This document shows positions 43,286 to 53,879 of a DNA stretch of 55,242 nt, in pieces. Positions within the stretch are counted from its first letter, which is position 1; each line of letters starts with the position of its first letter. Below the pieces are notes generated by a model. It searched no databases, was not told the DNA's origin, and saw only the letters and a list, made by a program, of their open reading frames with translations. Origin of the DNA: Gloeophyllum trabeum ATCC 11539 (Eukaryota > Basidiomycota > Agaricomycetes > Gloeophyllales > Gloeophyllaceae); NCBI RefSeq assembly GCF_000344685.1, contig NW_006920413.1, positions 2,414,534-2,469,775 of the forward strand, read 5' to 3'. Both the position numbers and the translations under genes were made by a program.

Positions 43286-45908
43286 TCAGTCAGCATCCTC
43301 CGGATGATCAGTGATCCAGTCGTTGTGGATTTCCCGCAAGAGGTTCAACAGCCTTTTTGGAGCACTGCCCGGAGGGAGTGGACCTTTCTTCGGATCTTCC
43401 TGCAGGATATCCACTACTCTAGAATCCGGGTATCTTGATCCTTTAGGCCCGTACATGTCCACTAATCTCAGGGTCTCGGAACATTCAGCGCCCCATTGGG
43501 TGGTTAAGTTCATGGCCTTGAGAACGTGAGGCTGGAAGGCAACGTGCAATTCAACGCGGGGACAAGAAATACAGCACTGAAACCTGAACCAACCTTGCCA
43601 ATCCTCTGTTTTGGAGCAACCGGCAGATCTGGTGGTGTCGTAGAACCATGGAAGAACTCTACCCTTCCTTGTACGAAACGGTACTGAGAAATAGCCACAG
43701 AGGCAGTGAGAGGGAATGCTTTGGACTTCATGTACGCCATCCATTCTGAATGCTCCTCGATCTGGGGTTTCACCCACGCGACGATGGCGTCGTTAATCTC
43801 ATTGCGAGTCGGCGGCTGATGAGACGACGATCCGCTCGCCGCATCCGGTCCATTGGAGGCAGGCTGCTGATGAGTTGGTGGTGGATGCTGGCCATACGCG
43901 GAGCTGGACCAGTCCCACTGAACATAACTCGACGCATTTGATTTCTTACTAGGAGAGCCCGCTGGGGGTGACCGATAGGACGTAGGAGATGGCGAACGTC
44001 CACTATATTGAGGGGACATGACGGACATCGTTGGTGTATATGTGTACGGTGATTGTTGCTGGACGGTGGAAGCATATGAGCTGTTGGACATCCCACGCCT
44101 GCGTTTGGGAGGGAGGCTGGATGGAGGAATGTATGGTGGTATAGCGGGGGAAGGCTGTCCGGTGGACCGTGTAGTACTCATGGACTGCATTTCTTCGTCC
44201 GTGTCTGGATCACGGCCCACGACAGGGGGAGGCAGCACGTGGCCGTCGTTTCGCGGAAGCTACACGACCGACTTAATCCCAATCATTCGCAAAACAAATA
44301 GTGCTCTGTAGACTCACGTCTTCTACGAAGACCTCCAAGGATCTATCCTTTTCTACAGCCAGGTTCGCAGAAGCCATAAGATCTTGGTTATCAGGGGACA
44401 CCCGCAGGAAGAACTGCCGATATTTCCCGCGAAGAGAGAACACCCTCGCCGGCCCTGTAGACAGTCAGACTGCGCCGGACCCGGCTTGTCATGGGCACGC
44501 ACCGTCGATCCTGGATGGCCCAGCTTGCAGCTGCTCCGAGATCTCCCTGGCGTTGGCCCAGAAACCGTGCTCGGGATCGTCATGTGGTCGCAGATGAACC
44601 TGCACTTCCGCGATCTGCGGGTCCCGATGGCCGCTGCGGAGATCCTCGATGAGGAGTGTCACCATTCGCATCGCGCCCGGATATGATGCAGACGGTTGCT
44701 GCTGCTGCTGTTTCGGAGACTTGCGATGTGATCCCATGGGTTCTTCTGCCATGATCAGGACGAGGTCCTTGGTCAGAGTAGTAGACGTATTCGAGAGAGC
44801 TGTACTCACTAGAAGATGTGGATGCTCTCAAAGAGGCCGACCCTGTACCACTAGCCGAAGGTGACATCTGTCTACGCCCATAACCGGTGTTTTGCTGGAT
44901 AGGCGATGATGCTCTTGGGCTGGTATGGGACGGGTGACTGATGGGAGACGCAACGTGTAAATTGAGACTGGAAGCTCGCTGTTGGTCATTGCCATACCCA
45001 AAGTTGTTGGAGTGCTCAAAATTTGAGGCGTCAGAGTTTGAGACATGAGTAGCGGAATCGGTGGAGGTCTGCCCTGCGGATGGCTTGCCAGATCTCGAAT
45101 TAGACGACTCGCCATGTGAAGCCTTGGATGCAGCCTTCGTCTCAGCCTTTGCCTTCCCTTTTCCTTTGCTCGATGAGGGTGCTGGGGTGGATGATTTCGA
45201 GGAAGATGATGTGAGCGAACGCTGTCCTGACGTCGAGGGACCCGATACCTGTAGCGTATGAGTACCTGGGGGAGCATCGAAGTACAAGGAATAATCTTTG
45301 ATGATAGTGGGCGCAGGGGACCCGCGAGCGGAACGGGTGTCCATGGTCGTAGTCGTGGGGTGAGGAGAGGTGGTGCCTGCATAGTTTCGCTGCGCCTGGG
45401 ATGGGAGAGTGTATCCCATATTATAGCTGACTCGAAACTTATCCACCTGACCAGCATATTGCTCATCCAACCGTTTCTTCTTCCGCCCGGTCGAAGCTTT
45501 CGCCTTGCCTTTGCCCTTGGAAGAAGTCGAGGGGACAGTGCCTGTCGCAGTTGCCGGCGGTTGATAGGCGGAAAATCGGAATTGTTGGTCTCCTGCAGCA
45601 TCATGTTCGCGCACTCGGTCTTCACGTCTGTTATCAACAGGAGCATTGGAAGGGGTTGATAGCCCGATGGCCTGTCCAGGTAGGTATCGGTCTGCAGGTA
45701 GAGGCTGCTCGGGGGCAGTAGCTTGGTACATGGGAATGTCAGCAGAGCTCTGACCGAGCGCCGAGCCAAAACCGACGGCCTGGCGTATGAGCGGCTGCAC
45801 CTGACTGGGAGGGGGCGACGCGGTGGGATCCTCTGGTATAACGACGCTGTCATCGTCCGAGGCCGGCGTTAACGGGCGCTTCCGGCGCTTTGTGTTGCTC
45901 TTTCCCAT
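43286..45908 (-). CDS. Conserved, largely disordered basidiomycete protein
   Basis: Five exons, 45908-44810, 44745-44503, 44454-44318, 44259-43594 and 43531-43286, give 796 residues. The first 360 residues are disordered and Ser/Pro/Lys-rich, with a basic N-terminus (MGKSNTKRRKRPLTP, a probable nuclear signal) and SSKGKGKAKA motifs. A conserved globular part follows: MRMVTLLIEDLRSG, then EVQVHLRPHDDPEHGFWANA, and VFSLRGKYRQFFLRVSPDNQ. A second disordered Pro/Gln/Ser stretch precedes a helical C-terminus (NEINDAIVAWVKPQIEEH, then SAPKRLLNLLREIHNDWI). I know no function for this family; nuclear location is inferred. An upstream in-frame ATG at 45947 would add 13 residues. The reading-frame change between the first two exons is explained by a GT-AG intron at 44809-44746. 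Confidence 0.72.
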
Positions 45909-48051
45909 AGTAAACGATGAACGAGAGGTATGCATGTGGGATTTCATGCGGTGTGGCTATAAGTCATAGGGAAGTGCCGGATAGGTAGGGTCAGTACTCA
46001 CAGGAGAAGACTCTCGGCTGCTTCTGAAACCAGCCATTGGGTATATCATGGACAGAACTTTGTTATGCATGTTCAGACATACTCACGAGGTTGATTCCGC
46101 ACCGCGGCTCTGCCTTCCCCTCCCGATTTCTCCGTCATCGTCACTGTCCATTTCACCAATCCTGGCCATATAGCACCCACTTGCGCAACCTCAGGCGGGT
46201 ATGGGATACACGTACGCACACAGTCCGAGCAGAGGACAAGTACAGATCAAGAGGTATTCGTGATGAAGCGTGGCTGTTTGTGGCGGCAAAGAGGTCTCGG
46301 AATGTTGCGATCCTGACAGAAAAAACCGGTAACATAATATGTCAAAGCAGTAGATGTGTTTTGGTCAGAAGATAGGTCTGTGGGTCCTTGCCTGCTGCAT
46401 AAGTGAGTAACAGCGTGCTGAGAGTATAGCTGCAGAACATTCGGACAACACCGCGTCGTCACGCGTAACGCGTTTCTCCCACGTGACGTTCTTCTCATCC
46501 AAAGCCTCCGAACTCTGTCGCCCACAAACGCCCACAAATGGTGGGTTAAATTAGAGAAGCATCGAGGAATCGAGGAGGTGGGTCTTATGCCTTTATGATG
46601 TGTACTGGTGGTCACCCAACACCTGTCTTTTTTTAATATTGGGTTTATACTTTAATTTACTGAGGATGCATCAGACCTGGCACCATTGGTATATAGGGAG
46701 GTAGCCATCTTGAGCGCGACATGTGGGCGCAACGCTCTTACGCCGGCAATGATGCATCTGTGATGGACGCCCACAATGAGGTATGTTCTTCCCATACATA
46801 ACATCCGTGCTTCTCTTTCCTCCTTATGTCGCAACTCGCAGGCACGCCCGCCGCACCAGGTTTGACTCAATAGGTATTGAGGCACCGTGGAATGGGCTAC
46901 TGGCATCCTCTTCTTGCTCTCATATCGCGTTCGATCCCGTATCTCGTAGATGTTTTTCAAGGCGTTAAGCATATGCTGGTCCACCTTTCCGCTGTACTAC
47001 ATTCTACGACATTGATCCAAATTTCTACTCCAAGGCCTGGTGATGCAGATGTTGCGAATGCATCTCAGTTGTAGCGAGCCTGTCCCAGTTATCATCACTG
47101 CTGTGATGTGTCACTATTGTGGAGGGGGAATGTCTCCCCATGTGCACGAAGAACAACCCTACTGCGAATCGGAGGTGCAGTGAACCCCTAATCGTAGCGG
47201 CGCAAGCACCAATCCCCGACTCCAGTCAGAAACCATCAAGTATTCCAGTACTACTGTCTGGTCAAGTTGCGGAATGCCAGTCTTGACGCGTACGGACACA
47301 TACACAGTATCGATAAAGTCCTGTCTTATATCTACATCAGTATTTAAAGGGGCTTCCTCCCAGTTCCCGCTCAGAGATACTAGTCACATTTGTCAGCCTC
47401 GCTTGTGTCAATGCATCCTTTTATTGAATGCACTGCATCACTTTGACCTTTCACGTCAGGTGTGTGTGGGCAGTTGTCTTCAAGTCGAAACGAAAGTGGC
47501 GTCGGTCCGGTCGGGACGTTGCTTACATGAGGTTCTCACGGCGAGAGCGAGTTGTATGGTGGAGCGACCATTTCTTCCCGACAGAACCCTCCTCCCAACT
47601 ACCGTGGGAGTCGGGGACCCGAGCCCACGTAGGTGTCAACGATGCACAGAACAAGTTACAGACCAGCCGTCCCCAGACAATCATCATCTAGGGGTAGAAT
47701 AGGCCAAAGCTTTATACTCGGGCTACAGCACTGTATCTTTCACTGTGGGACCAGTGCGGCTCAATCGCAGCCTCGGTGACTTGCGAGTCGCCGGTATCTA
47801 GGCGCCCTGCGATCCTTACTGGCAGCCACTGACGTTGACAGACGTACCATAAATCACTGTCAAAATATCTCAGTCAGTTCAGGCACTCGAATACTTCGCA
47901 TCTCTACCCATATATCGAGCTTTACGATATATGTTACCATGCCTTGGTTACACTACCAAACCAATCAGCAGAGAAAACGCACCCAGACACCGAACAGAAT
48001 ACAGTACACTAACTTCATACTATTTTCAACCTCGCAGACAACTCCACGAGA
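45909..48051. other. 2.1 kb without a supported gene
   Basis: Open frames of 60-142 codons occur on both strands (for example + 46037-46375, - 46652-46984, + 47274-47702). None shows a domain, believable intron pattern or homology to another part of the window. No tRNA-like structure is seen. The left end is the 5' flank of the disordered-protein gene. Confidence 0.4.
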
Positions 48052-49243
48052 TCACGAAGATCCACCATACACTTTCTTGGCATTGGCGCCGAACACTGCG
48101 TCGATGCCTTCCTGCTCAATACCCAGCTCAGCCAGGGACTCCCTAGCCAGCTCGTACCACGTCCCGGACGGCAGAGACGGGTGCGCTGGGGAGGAGCCGA
48201 ATATTATACGTTCTTGGCCGAAGGCCTCGATGGCGTGGCCGACTAGAAGAGAACGCAGCGGAATAACCATCAATGGCTAAGTAACGCAGGATATGTGTCG
48301 ATGCTACTCACGATACATCTTAATACGGCGCTTCCACTCCTTCAGCTGCGCATCGTCAAGAGACTTTGCATCGGTTTCCCAAGCTGGCGGGAGGTACTTC
48401 ACGTATACGTTCGGAAACAGCGAGATCGCGGCAGTGTGCGACTGGAATGCACGATATGTGTAGTGTGTGAGGAGCTTCACAAGCGGTAACGAGAGGTCAA
48501 GTGGCGGGGGGAGGATATTGGCTAGTACCCAGCGTCAGACGGAGTGACGCCACGGAAAGACAACACACTTACACAATACAATAGTGCCCTTGCCGACGAG
48601 CTCTGCCGTTGACTTCGTCATGAAGTCCTCGAGAGTCTCCCAGCCGGCCTCGCCGTTCTGCAGGTCCGTCTGGACGCTGATGTCGACGACGCGATCTTGG
48701 CTGAGCGCCCAGGATAGCGCGGACACGCAGTGCGCGGTGGGGGTGGAGAAGGATGTGGACAGTGCGACGGGGACCTTGCTCGGTTTTGTGAGGTAGGATG
48801 GTGCGCTCGCTGGGACGCCATCTTCGAGGGTGAACGGAACTAGGGCGGCGATGACCGGGATGCCTTCCACAGTAGTCTCCAGTCTATCCGAATATATTCG
48901 CTCAGGGCAGCATATTAGATGGAAAATATTCGTACTGGTCAACAATCTTCTCCGCCTCTTCACTCCCCTTATCCTTCAGGGATAGCACGAGTCCGCTTAT
49001 CTTACCACCCAGCTCCTCACCGCTATCTTTCTTCCATGCGCTCACGTCAACGATCTCAGCATCCACGATAGTCTCAGGGTGCACCGCACTCGGACTCGGC
49101 GGCAAGGGGAACTTCTCCGACGTGCCAGAGTTTGGCGGCGAGAATGCAGAGAGGGGGAGTTTGGGGAGCGTCTTCGGCCCTTTGCGACGCGCGCCGACAC
49201 CGGGCGACGGGGGGGACTTCGGGATTGCAGCAGCAGAGCTCAT
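48052..49243 (-). CDS. Amidohydrolase-like (TIM-barrel) protein
   Basis: Four exons, 49243-48936, 48883-48573, 48521-48312 and 48242-48052, encode 339 residues. After a Pro/Ser-rich N-terminus, strands and helices alternate (GIPVIAALVPFTLEDG, then KVPVALSTSFSTPTAHCV, then RVVDISVQTDL). The end resembles the last barrel strand and helix of Amidohydro_2 proteins, with AIEAFGQERIIFGSSPAHP and GIDAVFGANAKKVYG. The Asp usually present in the FGSD motif is replaced by Ser, and I do not see the HxH metal motif. The protein may therefore not be a metal hydrolase, or may be a divergent member. No pathway can be assigned from its neighbours. Confidence 0.68.
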
Positions 49244-50354
49244 CGTGTCCGACGTCGAAGAGAGAGAAAAGGGCAGGAGGTGTGATTGCTTGCAAGGGGT
49301 TAAGGCCGGTTTATGTAGCGATGGATGGGAGGTCTCAGAACGCTGCTTGCATCACCGCCACCGAAGTCGCGATCAGCTATCAATCACTCCAATAGGCACA
49401 GGCCTTATCTCATCATCCCACCATCCTAACATCGCGTAGACCGTTTCGGGCACATGTCGCAATTGACCTCTTCCTGATTTGTCTTTCTTCCATGAACCCA
49501 CACGCTGTTTAGCGTTTCGGTCCTTACTCTCTCCGTGAAGCCCTCTCGAAACATATGGATCTGCACGGGCCTGATGCTAAGTATCTCTACTAAAACATCA
49601 TGGGCCGCCCGTCCTTCTCGGTTTGTTCGGGTCAAGCTGAATGCTATGCAACCGTGGCGCAGAGATCATAGCGCTTGATCTACCAACTGCTATGGTTATG
49701 GCCTCTCGACATACGATGCTGGCTGTACACCACGCTTCCATCATTATTCAATCCGTTTCTACTAAGCCTCTTGCTAATGGCTGGATCTACCGAGATGAAG
49801 GGGTCTCTCCCGCCCTGAATGAATGGAGCAAACTCTATCGCAAGATATAGTTGCAAGAGGATACAGCTATCTTTCTACCGCTGAAGGAGGGCATTGTATT
49901 GGCTGTCTCGTCGCTCGGCCTGGACTCCCAAGGTTTGTCGAAACCGATGCGACTGATACTGGCATCATTACCAGCGCCGCTTATCCGGATGCGATACTGT
50001 TGTACTCAAGCCGTCTATCTTTCACCATCTCACCCACCTAATTAACCCCGCTGGAATGCGCTGTCTCTGTCCGCATATCTGGTTTGCCGTCCGCTGCGCC
50101 GGTTCTGTCTCCGCCGACAAGCTTCGGGATCTGACGGACGTTGCTGGATACGCTGACGTGCAGAGTTCAAACAGACCGCCCGACACAAGGTGCCTGCCTG
50201 GGTAATGTTGTCAGCAGACCTCCCGTAATGCCTACAGGGAATATCGACTCTTGTACAAGAGGGAACCATCCCACGGAGGGATTTCATTGCGCGTGCACTA
50301 TTTCTTACAGTTCACGGTACTCGTCCCATGTTGAGGATTGGCGTGGCGTCTATT
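49244..50354. other. 1.1 kb intergenic region
   Basis: No supported gene. Several short open frames lie at 49426-50287 without domains. The left part is the promoter region of the amidohydrolase-like gene. The right end abuts the repeat element at 50355. Confidence 0.4.
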
Positions 50355-50878
50355 CCCGCTACCGTAGGTAGTGGGTCTTGGACCCCCCGGCCGTTCGCAG
50401 GTTTCCTGCGATCGTTTCAAGATCTACGCGATTTATTTGACATTATTTGGCGCTTAACCGTATATGGTGAACGGCAAGAGCGGGACAGGGCTTTGGACCA
50501 ATCAAAGGTGGGGTCCTTAAAGGACCCCGATAGTCGTGCCACGTGTCCTTTCTCTTCCCCTTTATAGCCAAGGTGGTGGATGATTGTCAAGGGACTCAGA
50601 GACAGAACTGACCTTGCTTGGGGCCTTGGACCTTGCAGTCTCAAGGTGAAATCAGAATACTCTGAATGTCAGTTGTTTTGCATATGTAACTTGTATTCTC
50701 GAAACCTGAGGGAGGGATGAGTGGACATCTCTCAGGACCCCAGGCCATTGAGTTGAATGCTCAGTCAGAAATAATTGCTGGAACACAGCTGCTTTCGCAA
50801 AATAGATATATATGATGCTGCTCAGGATGTAAAGTGTTCAGCTTCCTACCAAATATCATCTATATCTACGGTAGCGGG
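50355..50878 (+). mobile_element. 0.52 kb inverted-repeat element, copy B (complete)
   Basis: Perfect 13-bp terminal inverted repeats, CCCGCTACCGTAG at 50355-50367 and CTACGGTAGCGGG at 50866-50878, enclose a sequence matching 1-477 in inverse orientation. No coding capacity and no clear target duplication is seen; both copies are preceded by ATT. Just outside the right end, GCCGTGC-TC-GCACGGC (50883-50898) forms a strong hairpin. Confidence 0.78.
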
Positions 50879-51422
50879 CTCTGCCGTGCTCGCACGGCCC
50901 TACCGCCTTATCGTCCACTGCCTTGGGGAATGACAGAGCCGCCACACAGCTTGGCTAACGAAATCTGTCAAATTTGTCGTCCGCGCTGCTGTAATTGATA
51001 CAAGACAGTGATAGGTAGTATTCTCCGATGAACGCTGAGCGACGTCTGCAATTCCGTCGTAACGGACATTGGTCCTGAAATCCGGGTACAATAATTAGGA
51101 TGGATTTATCCTGTGCGCCACGCTGTGGACCCACTTCACGTGAGCGTGGCTGAAAAGCACGCGGCGACAAACAAGTCAACAAGCCACATTCTCCAACCAC
51201 AACTTTACCAAGGGCCACGTCGACACGCCCGCTTCCTTGCATCTGCGCCAGTGCTCAGCTATACCCAACGGTGAGAGGCATAATATGCAGCTCCGCGTTT
51301 TCTGCTTCTCACTTTTCCTTGATTTCGACACTGGTGTCCGCTACTTCACACCCCCAATATTAAACCACCGCATCTCGTGAAGACCCACGTCCTTAGACCC
51401 TTTGCTCTACGCGTCTACTTTT
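50879..51422. other. 5' flank of the F-box gene
   Basis: About 540 bp with no supported gene, containing the hairpin next to the mobile element and presumably the F-box gene promoter. No TATA box stands out. Confidence 0.4.
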
Positions 51423-52976
51423 ATGGACACCGATTCGGATGAGGAACCTTTGGACAATCAAGTCGCTATATGGAAACGCAAGAAGGAGAAGGAGTTTTTA
51501 CGACTCCAGGCAGGAACCCTCGTCGAGCGAAATTCGCAATGTGGCCCTAACAGACTGACCAAGGAAACTCTGGCCGAGATATTCCAGCTCGTGCAAGGAG
51601 ACGACTACAGCGACGTCCTCATTCCCTTTACTCATGTTTGCCATCACTGGCGTGCAGTCGCTATTGGCAAAAGAAGGCTCTGGACGAAGCCATCTACTTC
51701 CCACCCTGAATTAGTGGAGCTCATAATCGAGCGTAGTCGCGGTCGTGGCCTGCATCTCACTCTGGACCAGCCGGATTCCATACAACCTTGGCTGTTAAAT
51801 GCCGCTATTAAAGTGAAGTTGGCGCATCTTGACCAAGCCGTCTCCCTCAAACTCGATATCCCACTGCGAAGACTACTTCCGCTATGTGGCCTTTCCCTGC
51901 CCCCTGTTCCGATACTGGAATCCCTTGAACTGGCTGAACCCAAGATCGTCAAGGGGCTTGCCGACGCGGATACTCTCTTTCGAAAGCACGCTCCTTATCT
52001 ATATCACCTCACCATACGGAAGGATCTTATCTGTCTCAGCGCCTCTGTATTTGCGAGACTCCAGTCACTCGAAATATCGACGATGCGGATCGACATCAAT
52101 AGACTTGCCACCGCCTTAGCCGACGTAGGCTTACTCGAACGACTCATCTTCTGCGACGTAGAAACAACGCTGGAGGGCTCAGAGGACGAGATCACAGCCG
52201 TACCGCTCGACTTCCTGGAAGAACTGGCTGTCCAGACCAATGACCTGATGGCTTGTGTCAACCTAATGTCTTGCCTGAGGATCCGCCGCCCAGTACGCCT
52301 GGATATCGAAGTGGCCCCTACGAAGCCTGCACAGTTGTACCAGGTCGAGGCTGCCATGACGATCGTGGAGCGATACCTTACGGGCGACGGGACTGTACCA
52401 CTACTATCCGTTGAACTGGAGAGTGACTGTCCTCTCTCATTCATAGCCTGGAATTACATCGGTGAGGGTGGTTACCCGCCGTTGAACACCTTCCTCGGAT
52501 CTAGAGTGCGCATCAACATGCACCCACCGTATGATATTACACAGGGGCGTGCGCTACTACTGCTCAGAACGGTCCGTGCTCTCAGAATACATAAGATCCC
52601 CCATCTTTCTGCCCTAGGTGATCTCTGCTGTCTTCTTGATTCTATGACAGAGGTTGAAGCGTTGGATCTCACGGACGATCCAACCGTTGTTGCATACGTG
52701 CTTCCTTTGCTTAGTACGACAAGGCGGTACCAGAACGCGTACCGTCCTGTTATGCTTCCTCGCTTGATGTGCTTGATGCTTAGCAAGCCATCGTGGGGAC
52801 GTCGCTGGGATCCACCTCCTGGTATGTCCGACCCTTTCGATTGCCTTCGCGATTACCTGCAGGAGCGGTTGGACGACGCCGAGCCTATACACCAACTTCA
52901 TATTCGAGCGAGGTGGCTTCAAGGCGTGGACTTGACGGTGCTCGGAAAATACGTCGTCAAGTTGCATCTGACATAG
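51423..52976 (+). CDS. F-box domain protein
   Basis: A single exon encodes 517 residues from the ATG MDTDSDEEPLDNQ. Upstream in-frame codons lack an ATG. After an acidic, charged start, the F-box covers about residues 43-83 (NRLTKETLAEIFQLV, then IPFTHVCHHWRAVAIGKRRLW). The rest alternates Leu-rich strands and helices in the style of basidiomycete F-box/LRR-like proteins (for example ARLQSLEISTMRIDINRLAT). The family acts as Skp1-Cullin-F-box substrate receptor; basidiomycetes have hundreds, most uncharacterised. The substrate is unknown. Confidence 0.88.
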   Translation: MDTDSDEEPLDNQVAIWKRKKEKEFLRLQAGTLVERNSQCGPNRLTKETLAEIFQLVQGDDYSDVLIPFTHVCHHWRAVAIGKRRLWTKPSTSHPELVELIIERSRGRGLHLTLDQPDSIQPWLLNAAIKVKLAHLDQAVSLKLDIPLRRLLPLCGLSLPPVPILESLELAEPKIVKGLADADTLFRKHAPYLYHLTIRKDLICLSASVFARLQSLEISTMRIDINRLATALADVGLLERLIFCDVETTLEGSEDEITAVPLDFLEELAVQTNDLMACVNLMSCLRIRRPVRLDIEVAPTKPAQLYQVEAAMTIVERYLTGDGTVPLLSVELESDCPLSFIAWNYIGEGGYPPLNTFLGSRVRINMHPPYDITQGRALLLLRTVRALRIHKIPHLSALGDLCCLLDSMTEVEALDLTDDPTVVAYVLPLLSTTRRYQNAYRPVMLPRLMCLMLSKPSWGRRWDPPPGMSDPFDCLRDYLQERLDDAEPIHQLHIRARWLQGVDLTVLGKYVVKLHLT

Positions 52977-53361
52977 TTGTATACTACTTGCCTCGCGAAA
53001 CTTCAAGGTGGGGCAGAATATGTAAGGATGCATCCGTAGACTCATCAGTACCACTCAGCAGTGATCACGAGTCGTAGAGGATTACGGCAGCTTTACGATT
53101 CCCCGTACCGAAACGGTCAATACAGTAGTTGTTACTATCAGCAATCGATGCAATAGGCTCGCTGGACGCCACAACACCGTCGCAGAACCTCTTGGCACTT
53201 CTGGCATCCAACGCTAACGAACTCCTGCAGTAGAGAGGAGCGAACAGAGATCATGTCCCGGTACTGCCCGAGCTCGTCGGAAACTCCTCTTTTGTCTCTG
53301 GCGGACTCAGGCTGACTGCACCCTCTTCCGAATCGACATAGCCAACGGCAAAGGAACTATC

Positions 53362-53754
53362 ATGATCAGCACCGACGATATCACCATCACTGCAGTCTCC
53401 TCGGGCAAGGACTTGCCGGTTTCTGTTGATGATTCGGGAGTGGTTACCGCCGGTGGTAAAACGGAACGGTTCAAGTTTCAAGTTGATGACTTTAAGGGCG
53501 GCTTTAGGGTCGGAAAGGCATATGACTTGACTGACAAGAAGGAGGTCAGAGCCTTGATCAGGACTGACAGGGGGGACAACTGGGAGGTTGTAAACTGTAT
53601 GCCTACAGAGAAAGTTAAGCCTGAGATGAGGTCCAGCCAGATTCTGCAATGTATGCTACTGCCCTCAGTTGTGACCATGACAGTGAGTCCTGTCCAGTCG
53701 AAACCGCTGCATGGCATTTGTGGCAACAGTTCGGCAAAGAGCGCCGAAACATGA
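53362..53754 (+). CDS. Possible small protein or gene fragment
   Basis: The 130-codon frame begins MISTDDITITAVSSGKDLP and continues with alternating strand-like segments (TERFKFQVDDF, then RALIRTDRGDNWEVVNC). The same frame is open upstream (ADCTLFRIDIANGKGT), so the true gene may have an earlier exon that I could not place. The pattern looks beta-rich, but no family is recognised. The open frame on the opposite strand is probably a shadow. Confidence 0.3.
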   Translation: MISTDDITITAVSSGKDLPVSVDDSGVVTAGGKTERFKFQVDDFKGGFRVGKAYDLTDKKEVRALIRTDRGDNWEVVNCMPTEKVKPEMRSSQILQCMLLPSVVTMTVSPVQSKPLHGICGNSSAKSAET

Positions 53755-53879
53755 TTGGCTTCGGGTCGACGTTCTACATAACCTCAGACTTCCTCGTCGT
53801 CCTCAACTACGGATAGAAAGGCTGCCATTTTCTAGAGAAAGTTAGAGTCGTTCTTATCGATCTATCAGTGGTTATAACT

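Noticed and set aside
44828..45853. 341-codon minus-strand open frame
   Set aside because: It is a shadow of the first exon of the disordered-protein gene, whose frame joins conserved downstream exons.
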